This document shows positions 53,098 to 61,949 of a stretch of 64,000 bases of DNA, one piece after another (positions within the stretch are counted from its first letter, which is position 1; every line of letters begins with the position of its first letter). The notes beneath the pieces were generated by a model that worked only from the letters and a program-made list of their open reading frames with translations, was not told the origin of the DNA and searched no databases. The DNA lies in the NCBI GenBank assembly GCA_030427885.1, contig JAUICM010000008.1, forward strand, positions 103,027 to 167,026, read 5' to 3'. Origin of the DNA: Rhodothermia bacterium. GTDB lineage: Bacteria; Bacteroidota; Rhodothermia; Balneolales; Balneolaceae. A program made the position numbers and the translations under genes.

Positions 53098-53113
53098 TAT
53101 CCTCTTCGTTTAG

Positions 53114-55060
53114 TTAATCTTCAGGTAATGTTTTGTTTTGTATCTCATTGTTGATCTGAGAAAGAAAATCAGAAAATTTGAAAGTTCCAATATCTCCCTT
53201 TCGATGCCTTCGAACAGAAACAGTACCTGCTTCCAGTTCTTTAGCACCAATGATCAACATATATGGTGTCTTACTCGTTTCAGCATCACGGATTTTTCCT
53301 CCGATCTGCTCACTTCGTTCATCTACATGAACTCGTACGCCGATGGCTTGTAACTGTTCCGCGCACTTCTTTGCATATTCATTTTGATCGTCTGAAATTG
53401 GCAGAACCCGAACCTGTTCAGGAGCCAGCCATACCGGGAAGTTACCGGCAAAATGTTCTATCAGGATACTGGTAAAGCGTTCCATAGAACCGAATGGTGC
53501 TCTGTGAATGATCACCGGACGATGTTTTTCATTATCTGAACCTATGTAGGTGAGATCGAAGCGCTCGGGCATTACATAATCGACCTGTACAGTTCCCAGT
53601 TGCCACTTTCTGCCAATGGCATCTTTTACAATGAAATCAAATTTTGGACCGTAGAAAGCAGCTTCGCCTTCACCAATGAAGTAATCCAGCTCCATTTCCT
53701 GAGCTACTTCTAAAATATTCTGTTCTGCCAGATCCCACATTTCATCCGATCCAGCATATTTTTCCGTGTTGTCTTTATCCCGGAAGGAGAGTCGGGTCTT
53801 GACAGGCATGCCAAAGGTTTTGAAAACCAATTGAGTAAGTTCGATGGCATTCTTAAGCTCGTCTTTGAGCTGCTCTTCCATACAATAGATATGGGCATCA
53901 TCCTGAGTGAAGCCACGAACCCGTGAAAGTCCACTGAGCTCACCGGATTGTTCATATCTGTATACAGATCCGAATTCAGCTAATCGAAGGGGAAGATCGC
54001 GATAGGAACGCATCTCGGAAGAATATATGCGGTGGTGATGAGGGCAGTTCATCGGTTTGAGCATATACATTTCATCCTCAACCTCAATAGGAGCGAACTG
54101 TGAATCAGAGTAATATGGATAGTGCCCTGAAGTCTTATAAAGCTCGATATTCCCAATATGTGGGGTAATAACCTCTTTATATCCGCGCTTCAGTAATTCA
54201 CCAGTCAGAAATTTTTCAAGTGTTCTTCTTAAAATAGTTCCATTCGGTTTCCATATGGGTAATCCCTGACCAACCATTTTGTCGAACATGAAGAGTCCCA
54301 TCTCACGGCCCAGTTTTCGGTGGTCTCTTTTCCTGGCTTCTTCAACCTGATGCAGGTATTCTTCGAGCATTTTTTGTTTAGGGAAGGTGATGCCGTATAG
54401 CCGCGTAAGCTGTTTACTATTTACATCACCACGCCAGTAAGCACCAGCAACATTGGTAATCTTGATGGCTTTGACTACTCCGGAGTTCGGAATATGCGGA
54501 CCGCGGCAAAGATCTGTAAAATTACCCTGTGTATAAAAAGTGATGTTACCATCTTCAAGGCCTTCAATCAGATCAACTTTATATTCGTTGCCTCTTTCTT
54601 TATAGAATTTGAGCGCGTCCGCTTTTGATATATCCTGACGTTCAAAGGTGGATTTTTTGCGCGCCACTTCCAGAAATTTTTTCTCGATAGCATCCAGGTC
54701 AGACTGGGAGATCTGCTTGTCACCAAAATCGATATCGTAGTAAAAGCCGCTCTCAATAGGAGGACCGATACCGAATTTGGCTTCAGGGTATAATTCCTGT
54801 ACAGCTTCTGCCAATAAGTGAGCCGAGGAATGCCAGAAAGTGTACTGTCCGTCTTCAGAATCCCATGTATTGATAGCAATTTTAGCGTCTTTGGTTATGG
54901 GACGGCTCAGATCCCATATATCTCCGTTTACTGTAATACTAAGAGCTACGCGTGCAAGTCCTGATGAGATAGATTCTGCAATTTCCTGGCCTGTTGTTCC
55001 TGATGTGAATTCCCTTGTTGAACCGTCTGGCAGGGTAATCGTAATTTGGGCGTCTGACAT
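53114..55060 (-). CDS. thrS: Threonine--tRNA ligase
   Basis: A 648-residue class II enzyme with TGS domain (residues 1-60), the editing domain (HxxxH in HSSAHLLAEAVQEL), catalytic core (MNCPHHHRIYSSEMRSYRDLPLR, motif 2 with the zinc Cys/His) and an anticodon-binding domain (LPISDDQNEYAKKC onward). First gene of a long minus-strand operon. Confidence 0.98.
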   Translation of the reverse strand: MSDAQITITLPDGSTREFTSGTTGQEIAESISSGLARVALSITVNGDIWDLSRPITKDAKIAINTWDSEDGQYTFWHSSAHLLAEAVQELYPEAKFGIGPPIESGFYYDIDFGDKQISQSDLDAIEKKFLEVARKKSTFERQDISKADALKFYKERGNEYKVDLIEGLEDGNITFYTQGNFTDLCRGPHIPNSGVVKAIKITNVAGAYWRGDVNSKQLTRLYGITFPKQKMLEEYLHQVEEARKRDHRKLGREMGLFMFDKMVGQGLPIWKPNGTILRRTLEKFLTGELLKRGYKEVITPHIGNIELYKTSGHYPYYSDSQFAPIEVEDEMYMLKPMNCPHHHRIYSSEMRSYRDLPLRLAEFGSVYRYEQSGELSGLSRVRGFTQDDAHIYCMEEQLKDELKNAIELTQLVFKTFGMPVKTRLSFRDKDNTEKYAGSDEMWDLAEQNILEVAQEMELDYFIGEGEAAFYGPKFDFIVKDAIGRKWQLGTVQVDYVMPERFDLTYIGSDNEKHRPVIIHRAPFGSMERFTSILIEHFAGNFPVWLAPEQVRVLPISDDQNEYAKKCAEQLQAIGVRVHVDERSEQIGGKIRDAETSKTPYMLIIGAKELEAGTVSVRRHRKGDIGTFKFSDFLSQINNEIQNKTLPED

Positions 55061-55091
55061 TTATTGATTTATTGGCATTTCTTAAGAACAT

Positions 55092-55119
55092 CAAAGATAA
55101 GAAAAAACAAAAAGACCAA
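55092..55119 (-). promoter_or_regulatory. thrS promoter
   Basis: TATCTTTG on the minus strand (55099-55092) lies 31 bases above the thrS start; a TTG (55119-55117) is 17 bases further up, slightly short of the usual spacing. Confidence 0.55.
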
Positions 55120-55220
55120 CAGATTTTGTATGGATAAAATATCAGCAAATTTTATTGGTAAAAAAGTATAGAAACCTGATATTCGTGCGGCAATGATTAA
55201 ATCCCCATTTAAGTAAGTTA

Positions 55221-57323
55221 ATGCACCGAAAAGATGAGACTTTCTTCGGATCACAGTGTATGTTCGTATGTGATCAGATTTCTTTGAAAATTCTTGATGT
55301 TAATGATATAGCACTCCAAAAATTGGGGTACGACAGAAAAGGAATTCTGGGGACAAAGCTTACCGATTTCGGAAAAGAAGTAGATCTCACGAAAGAAGAT
55401 TCCATAAGTCCGGAAGTTTTAGACTCGCTTGATGAGGTCTGGAATCTGAAAAGCAGTGACGGAGATCACTGCCATGTTCAGTTTTCTTCACATTTAATAA
55501 ACTATAAGGGTAAGCCGGCTAAACTTATTGTCGCGCATGACATAGAATCACTTTTTGCTGAAACGAAAAATGTGAGGAAACCTGTTTCCAGTCCGATTGG
55601 GTTTGAGAATTTTCCAATGGCAGAAATAGAATGGAACCGGGATCTCAAGATCCTCAGGTGGTCTACAAAGGCGGAGGAACTGTTTGGCTGGACCCAGGAA
55701 GAAGCTATTTCCAATAAAACTCTCTTACGGGATTTTGTACACCCGGATGATCTGAGCCTGGTTCGTCAGGAGTTGAACAGCACAGTTAATAATCAAAGTA
55801 GAACCAACTCAATCGTAAACCGGAATTTTACTAAATCCGGGAAGACCATTTATTGTGAATGGTATAATTCATTCTTATTTGATGATGAAGGAAATATAGT
55901 ATCAGTGTATTCTCTGGTGGTAGATATATCAGCAAGGGTGGAAGCCATGGAGCGTTCCCGGAGAAGTATGCAGAGTTACAGGGATCTGTTCGATTCCATC
56001 AGTGATGCGATCTATCTTATAAATGACAACGGTGAGATACTGGGAGCTAATGAAGGGTTGAAACTTACTTTTGGATATGAGCCAAAGGATGTGATCGGCA
56101 ACCATTTCAAAATGCTGAGTGCACCCGGGAAGTTTGACGGTGACAGGCTGTTCAATCTGAGAAAGAAAGGTAAACTGGGAAAGAGAGGGAAGTTCGAAGG
56201 TTGGGGAAGAAAAGTAAATGGAGAGGTTTTTCCTTCAGAGATGCTTGTTAACACTGGAAGTTATTTCGGAGAGGATGTTCTGATCATTATCGAACGGGAT
56301 ATTTCGGAACGTAAGTTAGCGGAAGAAGAACTACAGAAACGTGAGCAGTTGTTTTCTGAGCTGTTCAATATGTCTCCATTGGGAATTGTGCTGCTTAATG
56401 AGCACAGCGAGATCATGATGGTGAATAAAGGATTTGAAAAAATATTTGAATTCACCCAGGATGAGATCCACGGCCTTGAGCTTGATAAAGTGATCGTGCC
56501 GGAAGAAGAATTTGAGCATGCAAAAAAGCTGACAGCAACCCCGAATGTATCGGAAGAGGTGTGCAAAAGAGTTGCTAAGTCCGGAGAGCTTATTGATGTG
56601 ATCATTTATGCAGTTCCAATTCTTATTGATGGCAAAGTAATCGCCCGGTATGGTATTTATGTGGATATCACCGACCGTAAACAGGCAGAAGAGCAGATCA
56701 TAAGTTCACTTAAAGAAAAAGAAGTGCTTCTAGCCGAGATCCATCACAGGGTTAAAAATAATCTTGCAGTAATAACAGGATTACTTGAGCTCCAATCGTA
56801 TAACACTGAGAATAACAATGCAAAGATCATCCTCCGGGAAAGTCAGATGCGGATACATTCTATTGCATTGGTTCATGAAAAACTCTACCAGAATGAGAAC
56901 CTCTCGGAAATTCAGATCCATCAGTATATTCAGGAATTAGCCGGAAATGTTAAGGATACGATGGGAATAAAGTCGATTCCGGTTGAGATCAATTATGATC
57001 TTGATGAAGTTAGTCTTGTTATCACTCAGGCTATACCGTGTGGGTTGTTGTTAAACGAAGTGCTCACCAATAGCTACAAACATGCTTTCAAAGGGATTGA
57101 AAAAGGACAGATCGATATAAACTTTAAGAAGAAAGATGAACTGCTTTTGTTTTCGATCAAAGACAACGGGGTAGGGATTCATCACGAAGATCAGGAGAGG
57201 ATCGAGAAATCATTGGGAATGAAATTAATCCGGACTTTATCGAAACAATTGAATGCAAGCATGGATATTCTGAATGGGGAAGGAACCGAATTTATATTCA
57301 AATTCAGAAAAGAAGGGGAGTGA
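55221..57323 (+). CDS. Multi-PAS sensor histidine kinase (HisKA_2 type)
   Basis: A 700-residue soluble kinase without membrane helices. Four PAS-type sensor modules cover residues about 5-480 (for example LKILDVNDIALQKLGYD, WSTKAEELFGWTQEEA, DNGEILGANEGLKLTFGY, HSEIMMVNKGFEKIFEF), each followed by a PAC-like strand. The phosphoacceptor helix has EIHHRVKNNLAVITGLLELQS near residue 508 (HisKA_2 H-box) and the ATPase domain shows LLLNEVLTNSYKHAF and DNGVGI. No response regulator is adjacent. Cytoplasmic ligand or redox sensing is inferred. Confidence 0.9.
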   Translation: MHRKDETFFGSQCMFVCDQISLKILDVNDIALQKLGYDRKGILGTKLTDFGKEVDLTKEDSISPEVLDSLDEVWNLKSSDGDHCHVQFSSHLINYKGKPAKLIVAHDIESLFAETKNVRKPVSSPIGFENFPMAEIEWNRDLKILRWSTKAEELFGWTQEEAISNKTLLRDFVHPDDLSLVRQELNSTVNNQSRTNSIVNRNFTKSGKTIYCEWYNSFLFDDEGNIVSVYSLVVDISARVEAMERSRRSMQSYRDLFDSISDAIYLINDNGEILGANEGLKLTFGYEPKDVIGNHFKMLSAPGKFDGDRLFNLRKKGKLGKRGKFEGWGRKVNGEVFPSEMLVNTGSYFGEDVLIIIERDISERKLAEEELQKREQLFSELFNMSPLGIVLLNEHSEIMMVNKGFEKIFEFTQDEIHGLELDKVIVPEEEFEHAKKLTATPNVSEEVCKRVAKSGELIDVIIYAVPILIDGKVIARYGIYVDITDRKQAEEQIISSLKEKEVLLAEIHHRVKNNLAVITGLLELQSYNTENNNAKIILRESQMRIHSIALVHEKLYQNENLSEIQIHQYIQELAGNVKDTMGIKSIPVEINYDLDEVSLVITQAIPCGLLLNEVLTNSYKHAFKGIEKGQIDINFKKKDELLLFSIKDNGVGIHHEDQERIEKSLGMKLIRTLSKQLNASMDILNGEGTEFIFKFRKEGE

Positions 57324-57328
57324 ATGGC

Positions 57329-57378
57329 AAACGCAGAACTTTGAACTTTCAAGATTGGGAGTTCTGGGTTCTGCGTTT
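57329..57378. terminator. Large hairpin after the kinase gene
   Basis: AAACGCAGAA (57329-57338) and TTCTGCGTTT (57369-57378) pair perfectly; inside, AGAACT (57335-57340) can pair with AGTTCT (57360-57365). Symmetrical and AT-ended, it is suited to stop transcription from either side, at the chromosome-element border. Confidence 0.65.
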
Positions 57379-57383
57379 AATTG

Positions 57384-57429
57384 TGCGTCCGACTGGATTC
57401 GAACCAGTGACCCCCACAATGTCAATGTG
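57384..57429 (-). tRNA. Truncated 3' fragment of tRNA-Val(GAC), probable attachment site
   Basis: On the minus strand the fragment carries an anticodon arm (loop TTGACAT, anticodon GAC), variable loop, T arm (ACTGG-TTCGAAT-CCAGT) and the 3' acceptor strand CGGACGC with discriminator A. The D arm and 5' acceptor are missing: sequence above 57430 is unrelated. This is the expected scar when a tyrosine integrase inserts in a tRNA anticodon arm and displaces the original 3' end. The integrase gene starts 37 bases away. Confidence 0.85.
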
Positions 57430-57466
57430 ATTAATTTATTCCGTTAAAGGTAATAATAATAGGTTA

Positions 57467-58555
57467 TTATCCTGACTCTGAAATATACTGTAACACACTA
57501 TGAACATCGTTATGGGTATATTTGGCGAATGATCGATGATCTTCGTGCCTTGTTAATTGCTTTATTATTCGTTCAGGGTAGCGCTTCACATCGAGGCAGT
57601 ACATCACAAAAGAATGTCTTAGGCTATGAAGGTGAATATGTTTTCTTTTGGACTTGGGTAAGGCTTTATCTGCTGCTTTCCTAAACCTGATCGTTAGGTG
57701 ATTTGGAAGGCATTTGAATGGAAATATATCGATATGCTGTTTGAGTAATGCGGTTGCTTCAGGGATCAAAGCAACGGTTTCCTGTTTTTGTGATTTCGGG
57801 GTGTACTTTCCCCCAATGGTCATGGTGGTAAAATCATCACTAAGCCAATCCCTGTTAAGGGCTAACAGGTCAGACCTTCGAAGCCCGGTATAGAAAGCAA
57901 TACGGAATACATGAACCATATCCCTGTTTAGACGTTTATATTTAGTCCTGTTTGATTGCTCAGTAAGTTCCAGGTGCGCTTTGCAGATAGACTCCAGTTC
58001 TTCCGGGCTAATCCATTGCTCTTGAGTTATCTGTGCAAGATCCTGCCGCTCTTTTTTCTTGGATAGTACTTTGATTGAAACAGAGTAATCGTATCCGGCT
58101 TCCTGAAGGGCTTTGTATAGAGAAATGATTATTGCTCTACGATGCTTACGGGTGGCAAGTTTATCCGGCCCATTCACGTATTTATTAATGTATGCTTCCG
58201 GGATGTTGTGCAGGTAGGAGTTTCCAAATTCCCGTTCAAATTTATTCAGATCATGCGTTCTGGAATCTTTGGTTTTTTGGGCTAGTACTTTAGAGGCGTA
58301 CCGTTTCCATATCTCGATTGCTTCAGAAATGCGAAGGGGTTTTATTTCGGGCTGATCATCCCAAAGGTCTATCTCTCCTGACTTATGTTTGGTTTCCAGT
58401 TCCCAGGCTTTCCGCTCGGCTTCTTTTTTAGTGAGTCCATAGGTTTTATAGAAGCTCTTTCGCTTCCAGTAGAGGGCTTTGCGTTTTGGTGTTTTTGTGG
58501 AGTCGTAGAAAGAGGCTCTCCATCGCTTTTCATCATACTGAGATACGGATGCCAT
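57467..58555 (-). CDS. Tyrosine recombinase (integrase)
   Basis: A 362-residue integrase from ATG 58555, which overlaps the upstream stop (TGATG). The N-terminal arm/SAM-like domain covers residues about 1-170, and the catalytic domain shows the Arg in FYTGLRRSDLLAL, HLHSLRHSFVMY (HxxR), the third-position HEDHRSF and the nucleophile Tyr in FAKYTHNDVHSVLQY. It lies next to the tRNA-Val fragment and is the enzyme expected to use it as its site. Confidence 0.95.
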   Translation of the reverse strand: MASVSQYDEKRWRASFYDSTKTPKRKALYWKRKSFYKTYGLTKKEAERKAWELETKHKSGEIDLWDDQPEIKPLRISEAIEIWKRYASKVLAQKTKDSRTHDLNKFEREFGNSYLHNIPEAYINKYVNGPDKLATRKHRRAIIISLYKALQEAGYDYSVSIKVLSKKKERQDLAQITQEQWISPEELESICKAHLELTEQSNRTKYKRLNRDMVHVFRIAFYTGLRRSDLLALNRDWLSDDFTTMTIGGKYTPKSQKQETVALIPEATALLKQHIDIFPFKCLPNHLTIRFRKAADKALPKSKRKHIHLHSLRHSFVMYCLDVKRYPERIIKQLTRHEDHRSFAKYTHNDVHSVLQYISESG

Positions 58556-58719
58556 CACTTAATACTTTCAACTATTTTGCGGGCAAGCTGTTTATCGGTG
58601 ATCAAGTCCCGTTGTTCGTGTTCTAAAAACATAAAATAGAAATGGATAGCCGACATGCATACCTGACCAATGGTATCGAACTCATCAAGGTAATCAGGAA
58701 TAGGGGAGTATGGGTTCAT
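58555..58719 (-). CDS. Small unknown protein upstream of integrase
   Basis: 54 residues from ATG 58719 (MNPYSPIPDYLDEFD), overlapping the stop of the next gene upstream by 4 bases (ATGA) and the integrase start by 1 base. A longer frame to 58782 is possible but lacks such coupling. Acidic-basic mixed helix content, no recognised domain. Position suggests co-expression with the integrase. Confidence 0.5.
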   Translation of the reverse strand: MNPYSPIPDYLDEFDTIGQVCMSAIHFYFMFLEHEQRDLITDKQLARKIVESIK

Positions 58720-58928
58720 TTGCGAAGCTCTTTTAAAATATCCCGAAGTAGCTTGATGATATAGCCAAATACACCAATCCATACAATTCCAAATAGAGCC
58801 CCTACGATTGCATAAATTGGCATGTCTGTACTTGATAATATCCCAAGAGTAAGAAATCCTCCTATAACTCCAATTACAACGAAAATTTCTTTGTTACTCG
58901 ATGCCGGTTCATTTTTTTCCTGTTCCAT
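58716..58928 (-). CDS. Small two-helix membrane protein
   Basis: 70 residues: a charged start, then two hydrophobic helices (FVVIGVIGGFLTLGIL and YAIVGALFGIVWIGVFGYIIKLL). No recognised family. Translationally coupled with the next small gene and the integrase. Could be a superinfection-exclusion or lysis-modulating protein, but nothing proves it. Confidence 0.5.
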   Translation of the reverse strand: MEQEKNEPASSNKEIFVVIGVIGGFLTLGILSSTDMPIYAIVGALFGIVWIGVFGYIIKLLRDILKELRK

Positions 58929-59086
58929 AATTATCGTATTAAGTGAATGTTAAAACTTTCTAATATTTAGATTGTGTCTAAGTAGGCTTTTGTTATATTT
59001 TCCCTTCCTTTCTGGGTAAAACTCATAAGTCAAGTATTATTAAATATCTTTCTAAAAACGAAAGAGGGAGTAAATAATCGTGAGCA

Positions 59087-59452
59087 CTATTTCTTTTGAA
59101 CGCTTTCTTGAATCTTATCATCTAATTTATTCCGAAGCCGAACGACTTCGGGAACTAGATCCAGAGGAATCTCAACGCTTGTTTCGCCTCTTAAAATCTG
59201 TATTAGCAATTCTTCAGCATTAGATACAGGCTCATTTTGAGAGTAATGTCTCTCTCCTGTTTCGATAAATTCAATATCGAAGCCCATGATGTTTGCAATT
59301 AATTCCCGTTTATTTCTACTTACATGAGAAGTATCGCCGGAGAACCATCTGCTAATTGTTGATACGCTTACAGGTAGTAAATCAGCTAATTCGGGCTGAT
59401 TTTTACCTGTTTTTTTTAATTCTTCTATTAATCTTTGTGTCGGGTTGCTCAT
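59087..59452 (-). CDS. CI-like XRE-family repressor
   Basis: A 121-residue protein with an N-terminal XRE helix-turn-helix (QPELADLLPVSVSTISRWFSGDTSH, residues about 19-43) and a short C-terminal helical part ending in a Leu-rich stretch. No LexA-type peptidase domain, so de-repression would not depend on RecA self-cleavage. Lies opposite the rightward early genes across an 86-bp operator region, the layout of a phage genetic switch. Confidence 0.82.
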   Translation of the reverse strand: MSNPTQRLIEELKKTGKNQPELADLLPVSVSTISRWFSGDTSHVSRNKRELIANIMGFDIEFIETGERHYSQNEPVSNAEELLIQILRGETSVEIPLDLVPEVVRLRNKLDDKIQESVQKK

Positions 59453-59466
59453 TAAATGAAAAAATT

Positions 59467-59490
59467 ATGCAATTAAATTTGCATTTAATT
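59467..59490. promoter_or_regulatory. Candidate repressor operator
   Basis: AATTAAAT (59471-59478), TTGC spacer, ATTTAATT (59483-59490) form a perfect 8-base inverted repeat, overlapping a second palindrome ATGCAA...TTGCAT (59467-59484). It lies 15-38 bases above the repressor start, between the divergent genes. Confidence 0.6.
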
Positions 59491-59538
59491 CCCAAATGGG
59501 ATAAGTTTGATTCGTCAACATTGAACAATCAAATATAA

Positions 59539-59823
59539 ATGACTGATTATCAGAATCAAATCGGCACTACCAATAAGAAAGCATCTGATCTTTATTCTTT
59601 TTGCTCCTCAAAAGGGGTAAAGCTAACGGATGTAGTAACTCGGGCCAGTGAAAAGGTTCAAGAGTTAAATCCGGAAGCAGATCCTATTTCTTATAAAGGA
59701 ACTGTTAACAGATTGGCCAAAGCAAGAGACGGCAAGGATGTATCAATATCAGATGAGACAATGGACTTGCTTCATGAGTCTGCTATTGAACTTGCCGAGG
59801 AAAAACTCCAGCCAATCGGCTAA
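59539..59823 (+). CDS. Cro-position small DNA-binding-like protein
   Basis: A 94-residue protein. Residues about 20-75 (GVKLTDVVTRASEKV...TVNRLAKARDGKDVSISDETMDLLHESA) look like an XRE-type helical domain with a weak second helix, so a Cro/anti-repressor role is plausible. First gene of the rightward block, starting 86 bases from the repressor gene. Family assignment not certain. Confidence 0.6.
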   Translation: MTDYQNQIGTTNKKASDLYSFCSSKGVKLTDVVTRASEKVQELNPEADPISYKGTVNRLAKARDGKDVSISDETMDLLHESAIELAEEKLQPIG

Positions 59824-59886
59824 GTAAGACCGTTTCAAAAGCAACTCCTTACAAAAAAAGTTGAAAAAACTTTCAAGTTAAATAAT

Positions 59887-60150
59887 ATGAATGGATTACA
59901 ACCGACTACACCAACAGATAGAGTTCAGGATCGACACGATGTTAAGCCTGTCACGTCAGAAATTCGAAGTACTGTATTGTGCGAAAGAAGTAGAGAGGTT
60001 AAAGAAGCTCAAGAAGTATTTGAAGCTCAGAGAACAGCGGTTCAAGCCTTGATCACTTGCGATTCTATTCTGGTCGGGATAATGAGGGAAGTACTGCAAA
60101 GTAGCGGTAATACGGAAGCGGTTAACGATTTCGAAAGAATGATAGCATGA
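59887..60150 (+). CDS. Unknown prophage protein
   Basis: An 87-residue mostly helical protein (long helix near RSREVKEAQEVFEAQRTAVQAL). No recognised domain. Its stop overlaps the next start (ATGA). Preceded by a 63-base gap with an A-rich run and a purine-rich stretch before the ATG. Confidence 0.5.
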   Translation: MNGLQPTTPTDRVQDRHDVKPVTSEIRSTVLCERSREVKEAQEVFEAQRTAVQALITCDSILVGIMREVLQSSGNTEAVNDFERMIA

Positions 60151-60443
60151 ACGCAACGCTTACTAAAATACCGAAGAAAACTTCTTTCAAGTTTCAATTT
60201 GTTGAGCTTGATAATGGAGAAGAGATTTTAGAGGTAAATGGAATACTACCTATTCCGGTGAGCAATGTAAGTAAGTACCTGCCAGTGAGTACCTACCAAG
60301 TTAAAGAGATGATCAAAAACGGAGAAGTGAACGCTTACAATAATCGATTCGAATTGTTAGAAGCAGATTACAGCGGACATGATCAAAAGTTTATCAACCT
60401 GAACGAATGGGTAAAAACAAAAAAGCCCGACAGCGCTAACTAA
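60147..60443 (+). CDS. Unknown prophage protein, excisionase-like features
   Basis: A 98-residue protein. The segment VSKYLPVSTYQVKEMIKNGEVNAYNNRFELLE (residues about 40-72) reads like the winged-helix/MerR-type DNA-binding motif of excisionases, where a Tyr/Gln helix is followed by an N-G-turn and a strand. Similarity is suggestive only. A GCCCGA/TCGGGC hairpin encloses its stop codon. Confidence 0.45.
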   Translation: MNATLTKIPKKTSFKFQFVELDNGEEILEVNGILPIPVSNVSKYLPVSTYQVKEMIKNGEVNAYNNRFELLEADYSGHDQKFINLNEWVKTKKPDSAN

Positions 60444-60449
60444 TCGGGC
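60425..60449 (+). repeat. Inverted repeat around the stop codon of the preceding gene
   Basis: GCCCGA (60425-60430) and TCGGGC (60444-60449) are perfect inverted copies with a 13-base loop that includes the TAA. No T-run follows, so it may limit or stabilise transcript rather than terminate. Confidence 0.5.
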
Positions 60450-60473
60450 GTAACAATATAACACTAGGAAATT

Positions 60474-60815
60474 ATGTCAAAATCACAAGATACACAATAC
60501 AATTTTGAGGCTTTGCACGAGCTTCATCCTGACACGCAGGAAAAGCTAGTACGCTTTATCCGTCCGATCATACAGGATATAGAAACCCAGAATAACATCT
60601 ACAATAAAGACATTGACGAGGTGGATATCTGGGATTCGGTAGAAGTTCAGCAAGCATTTCGGGAGCTGTTTGTGGCGATCAATGAAAATGAATGTGAATT
60701 GCCTATTGACCACGAGGCTATTATCGAAGAGAATGAAGATAGAATGGCTGAATATGGCTATTCACAGTTAGAAATTAGATCCGCAACAGCAAGGTATAAG
60801 AGGATGGTATCATGA
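60474..60815 (+). CDS. Unknown prophage protein
   Basis: A 113-residue acidic helical protein (DTQEKLVRFIRPIIQDIETQ, an ELFVAINENE segment). No recognised domain. Overlaps the next gene start by 4 bases (ATGA), so it is co-expressed with the recombination genes. Confidence 0.5.
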   Translation: MSKSQDTQYNFEALHELHPDTQEKLVRFIRPIIQDIETQNNIYNKDIDEVDIWDSVEVQQAFRELFVAINENECELPIDHEAIIEENEDRMAEYGYSQLEIRSATARYKRMVS

Positions 60816-61342
60816 GTGAGTCAAAAACACATTGGAAGAAATTACAAAACCCCGATTACTTCGGATCATGGAGTATACCAGAGGGACAGGATCTTATTTT
60901 AACAATCAGCCATGTTCAGGTTGAAGATGTAACGGGGGCAAGCGGAAGAAAGGAGAAGCTTCCGGTGTGCCATTTCAAAGAGAACATGAAGCCCCTTGTA
61001 CTGAACGTGACTAACTCAAAACAGATCACCGTAATACATGGTACTCCTTACGTGGAAGAGTGGAGAGGTAAGCAAATTCAACTCTTTCAATCTACTACTA
61101 AAATGGCAGGGGAAGAGGTTGAGTGTGTTCGCGTGCGTCCGTTTGTGCCAAACAAAGCAAAACCAGCATTTACCCCTGATCTTGACCGATGGAGCGCGGC
61201 GATCGAGTCTATTGCAAAAGGTGACTCAACAATTGAGGCGGTAAAAAAGCATTTCACCTTATCTGAGGAACATGAAGCACAAATGAAGGAAGAGATTGAG
61301 ATTTACCTTCATGATAATGAAATGGAGGAAGCAGATGCCTAA
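60812..61342 (+). CDS. Prophage protein preceding the recombinase gene
   Basis: A 176-residue protein, beta-rich in its first two thirds (WSIPEGQDLILTISHVQVEDV, KPLVLNVTNSKQITVIHGTPYVEEW) with a helical acidic C-terminus. Proteins of this kind usually lie just before YqaJ-type exonucleases in phages and are thought to be recombination partners. No single-strand-binding motif is clear. Overlaps the exonuclease start by 8 bases. Confidence 0.6.
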   Translation: MSESKTHWKKLQNPDYFGSWSIPEGQDLILTISHVQVEDVTGASGRKEKLPVCHFKENMKPLVLNVTNSKQITVIHGTPYVEEWRGKQIQLFQSTTKMAGEEVECVRVRPFVPNKAKPAFTPDLDRWSAAIESIAKGDSTIEAVKKHFTLSEEHEAQMKEEIEIYLHDNEMEEADA

Positions 61343-61949
61343 GCCGGGATTTATCACACCTTCCAGAATTAAAGACATGATGACCAAAAGCCACGGCGGT
61401 AAAGGTTGGGGTAAGGTTGCCCTTGACTATGCCCGGCAAATAGCCCTTGAGAGAATCGGTATTGAAATACCTGACAACTCTTATGGCGCTGCTATTGATT
61501 GGGGGAATGACCATGAATTTCAAGCGATACAGGCATATGAGCAACAGATGTTGGTTGAAGTTCATTCAAGCCAAGAGTTTCAATACCACCCAGCCTTTCA
61601 TAAGGTAGGAGGTACTCCAGACGGTTTAGTCGGCACTAATGGCGGTATGGATGCTAAGTGTCCGTACAACATTGTAAACCACATGACAAACATTCTGGAT
61701 AACGCTCAACTCAAAGACTATGAATTGCAGTTTCAGGGCTATATGTGGATTACGGGTCGTGATTGGTGGGATTTTGTGAGCTTTGATCCGCGTTACCCGT
61801 CTGAATTACGGTTACACGTTCACAGGGTTAAGCGTGACGATAAAATCATTGCTGAGATTGAAGAAAGATACACAGACTTTGAAATGATTATTCAGGGATT
61901 TGTTGATACGCTTATTGAGAAGGCTGGAAAGATTGAGGTGGTTGCGTGA
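61335..61949 (+). CDS. YqaJ/lambda-exonuclease-like recombinase
   Basis: About 204 residues from ATG 61335 (MPKPGFITPSRI); the upstream in-frame ATG at 61296 would lie deep in the previous gene. The restriction-endonuclease-like core shows WGNDHEFQAIQAYEQ, GGTPDGLVG (catalytic Asp) and MDAKCPYN (D-x-K in place of the usual E-x-K). It should resect DNA ends 5' to 3' for phage recombination. Starts within the preceding gene and ends at the overlapping GTG of the next. Confidence 0.85.
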   Translation: MPKPGFITPSRIKDMMTKSHGGKGWGKVALDYARQIALERIGIEIPDNSYGAAIDWGNDHEFQAIQAYEQQMLVEVHSSQEFQYHPAFHKVGGTPDGLVGTNGGMDAKCPYNIVNHMTNILDNAQLKDYELQFQGYMWITGRDWWDFVSFDPRYPSELRLHVHRVKRDDKIIAEIEERYTDFEMIIQGFVDTLIEKAGKIEVVA

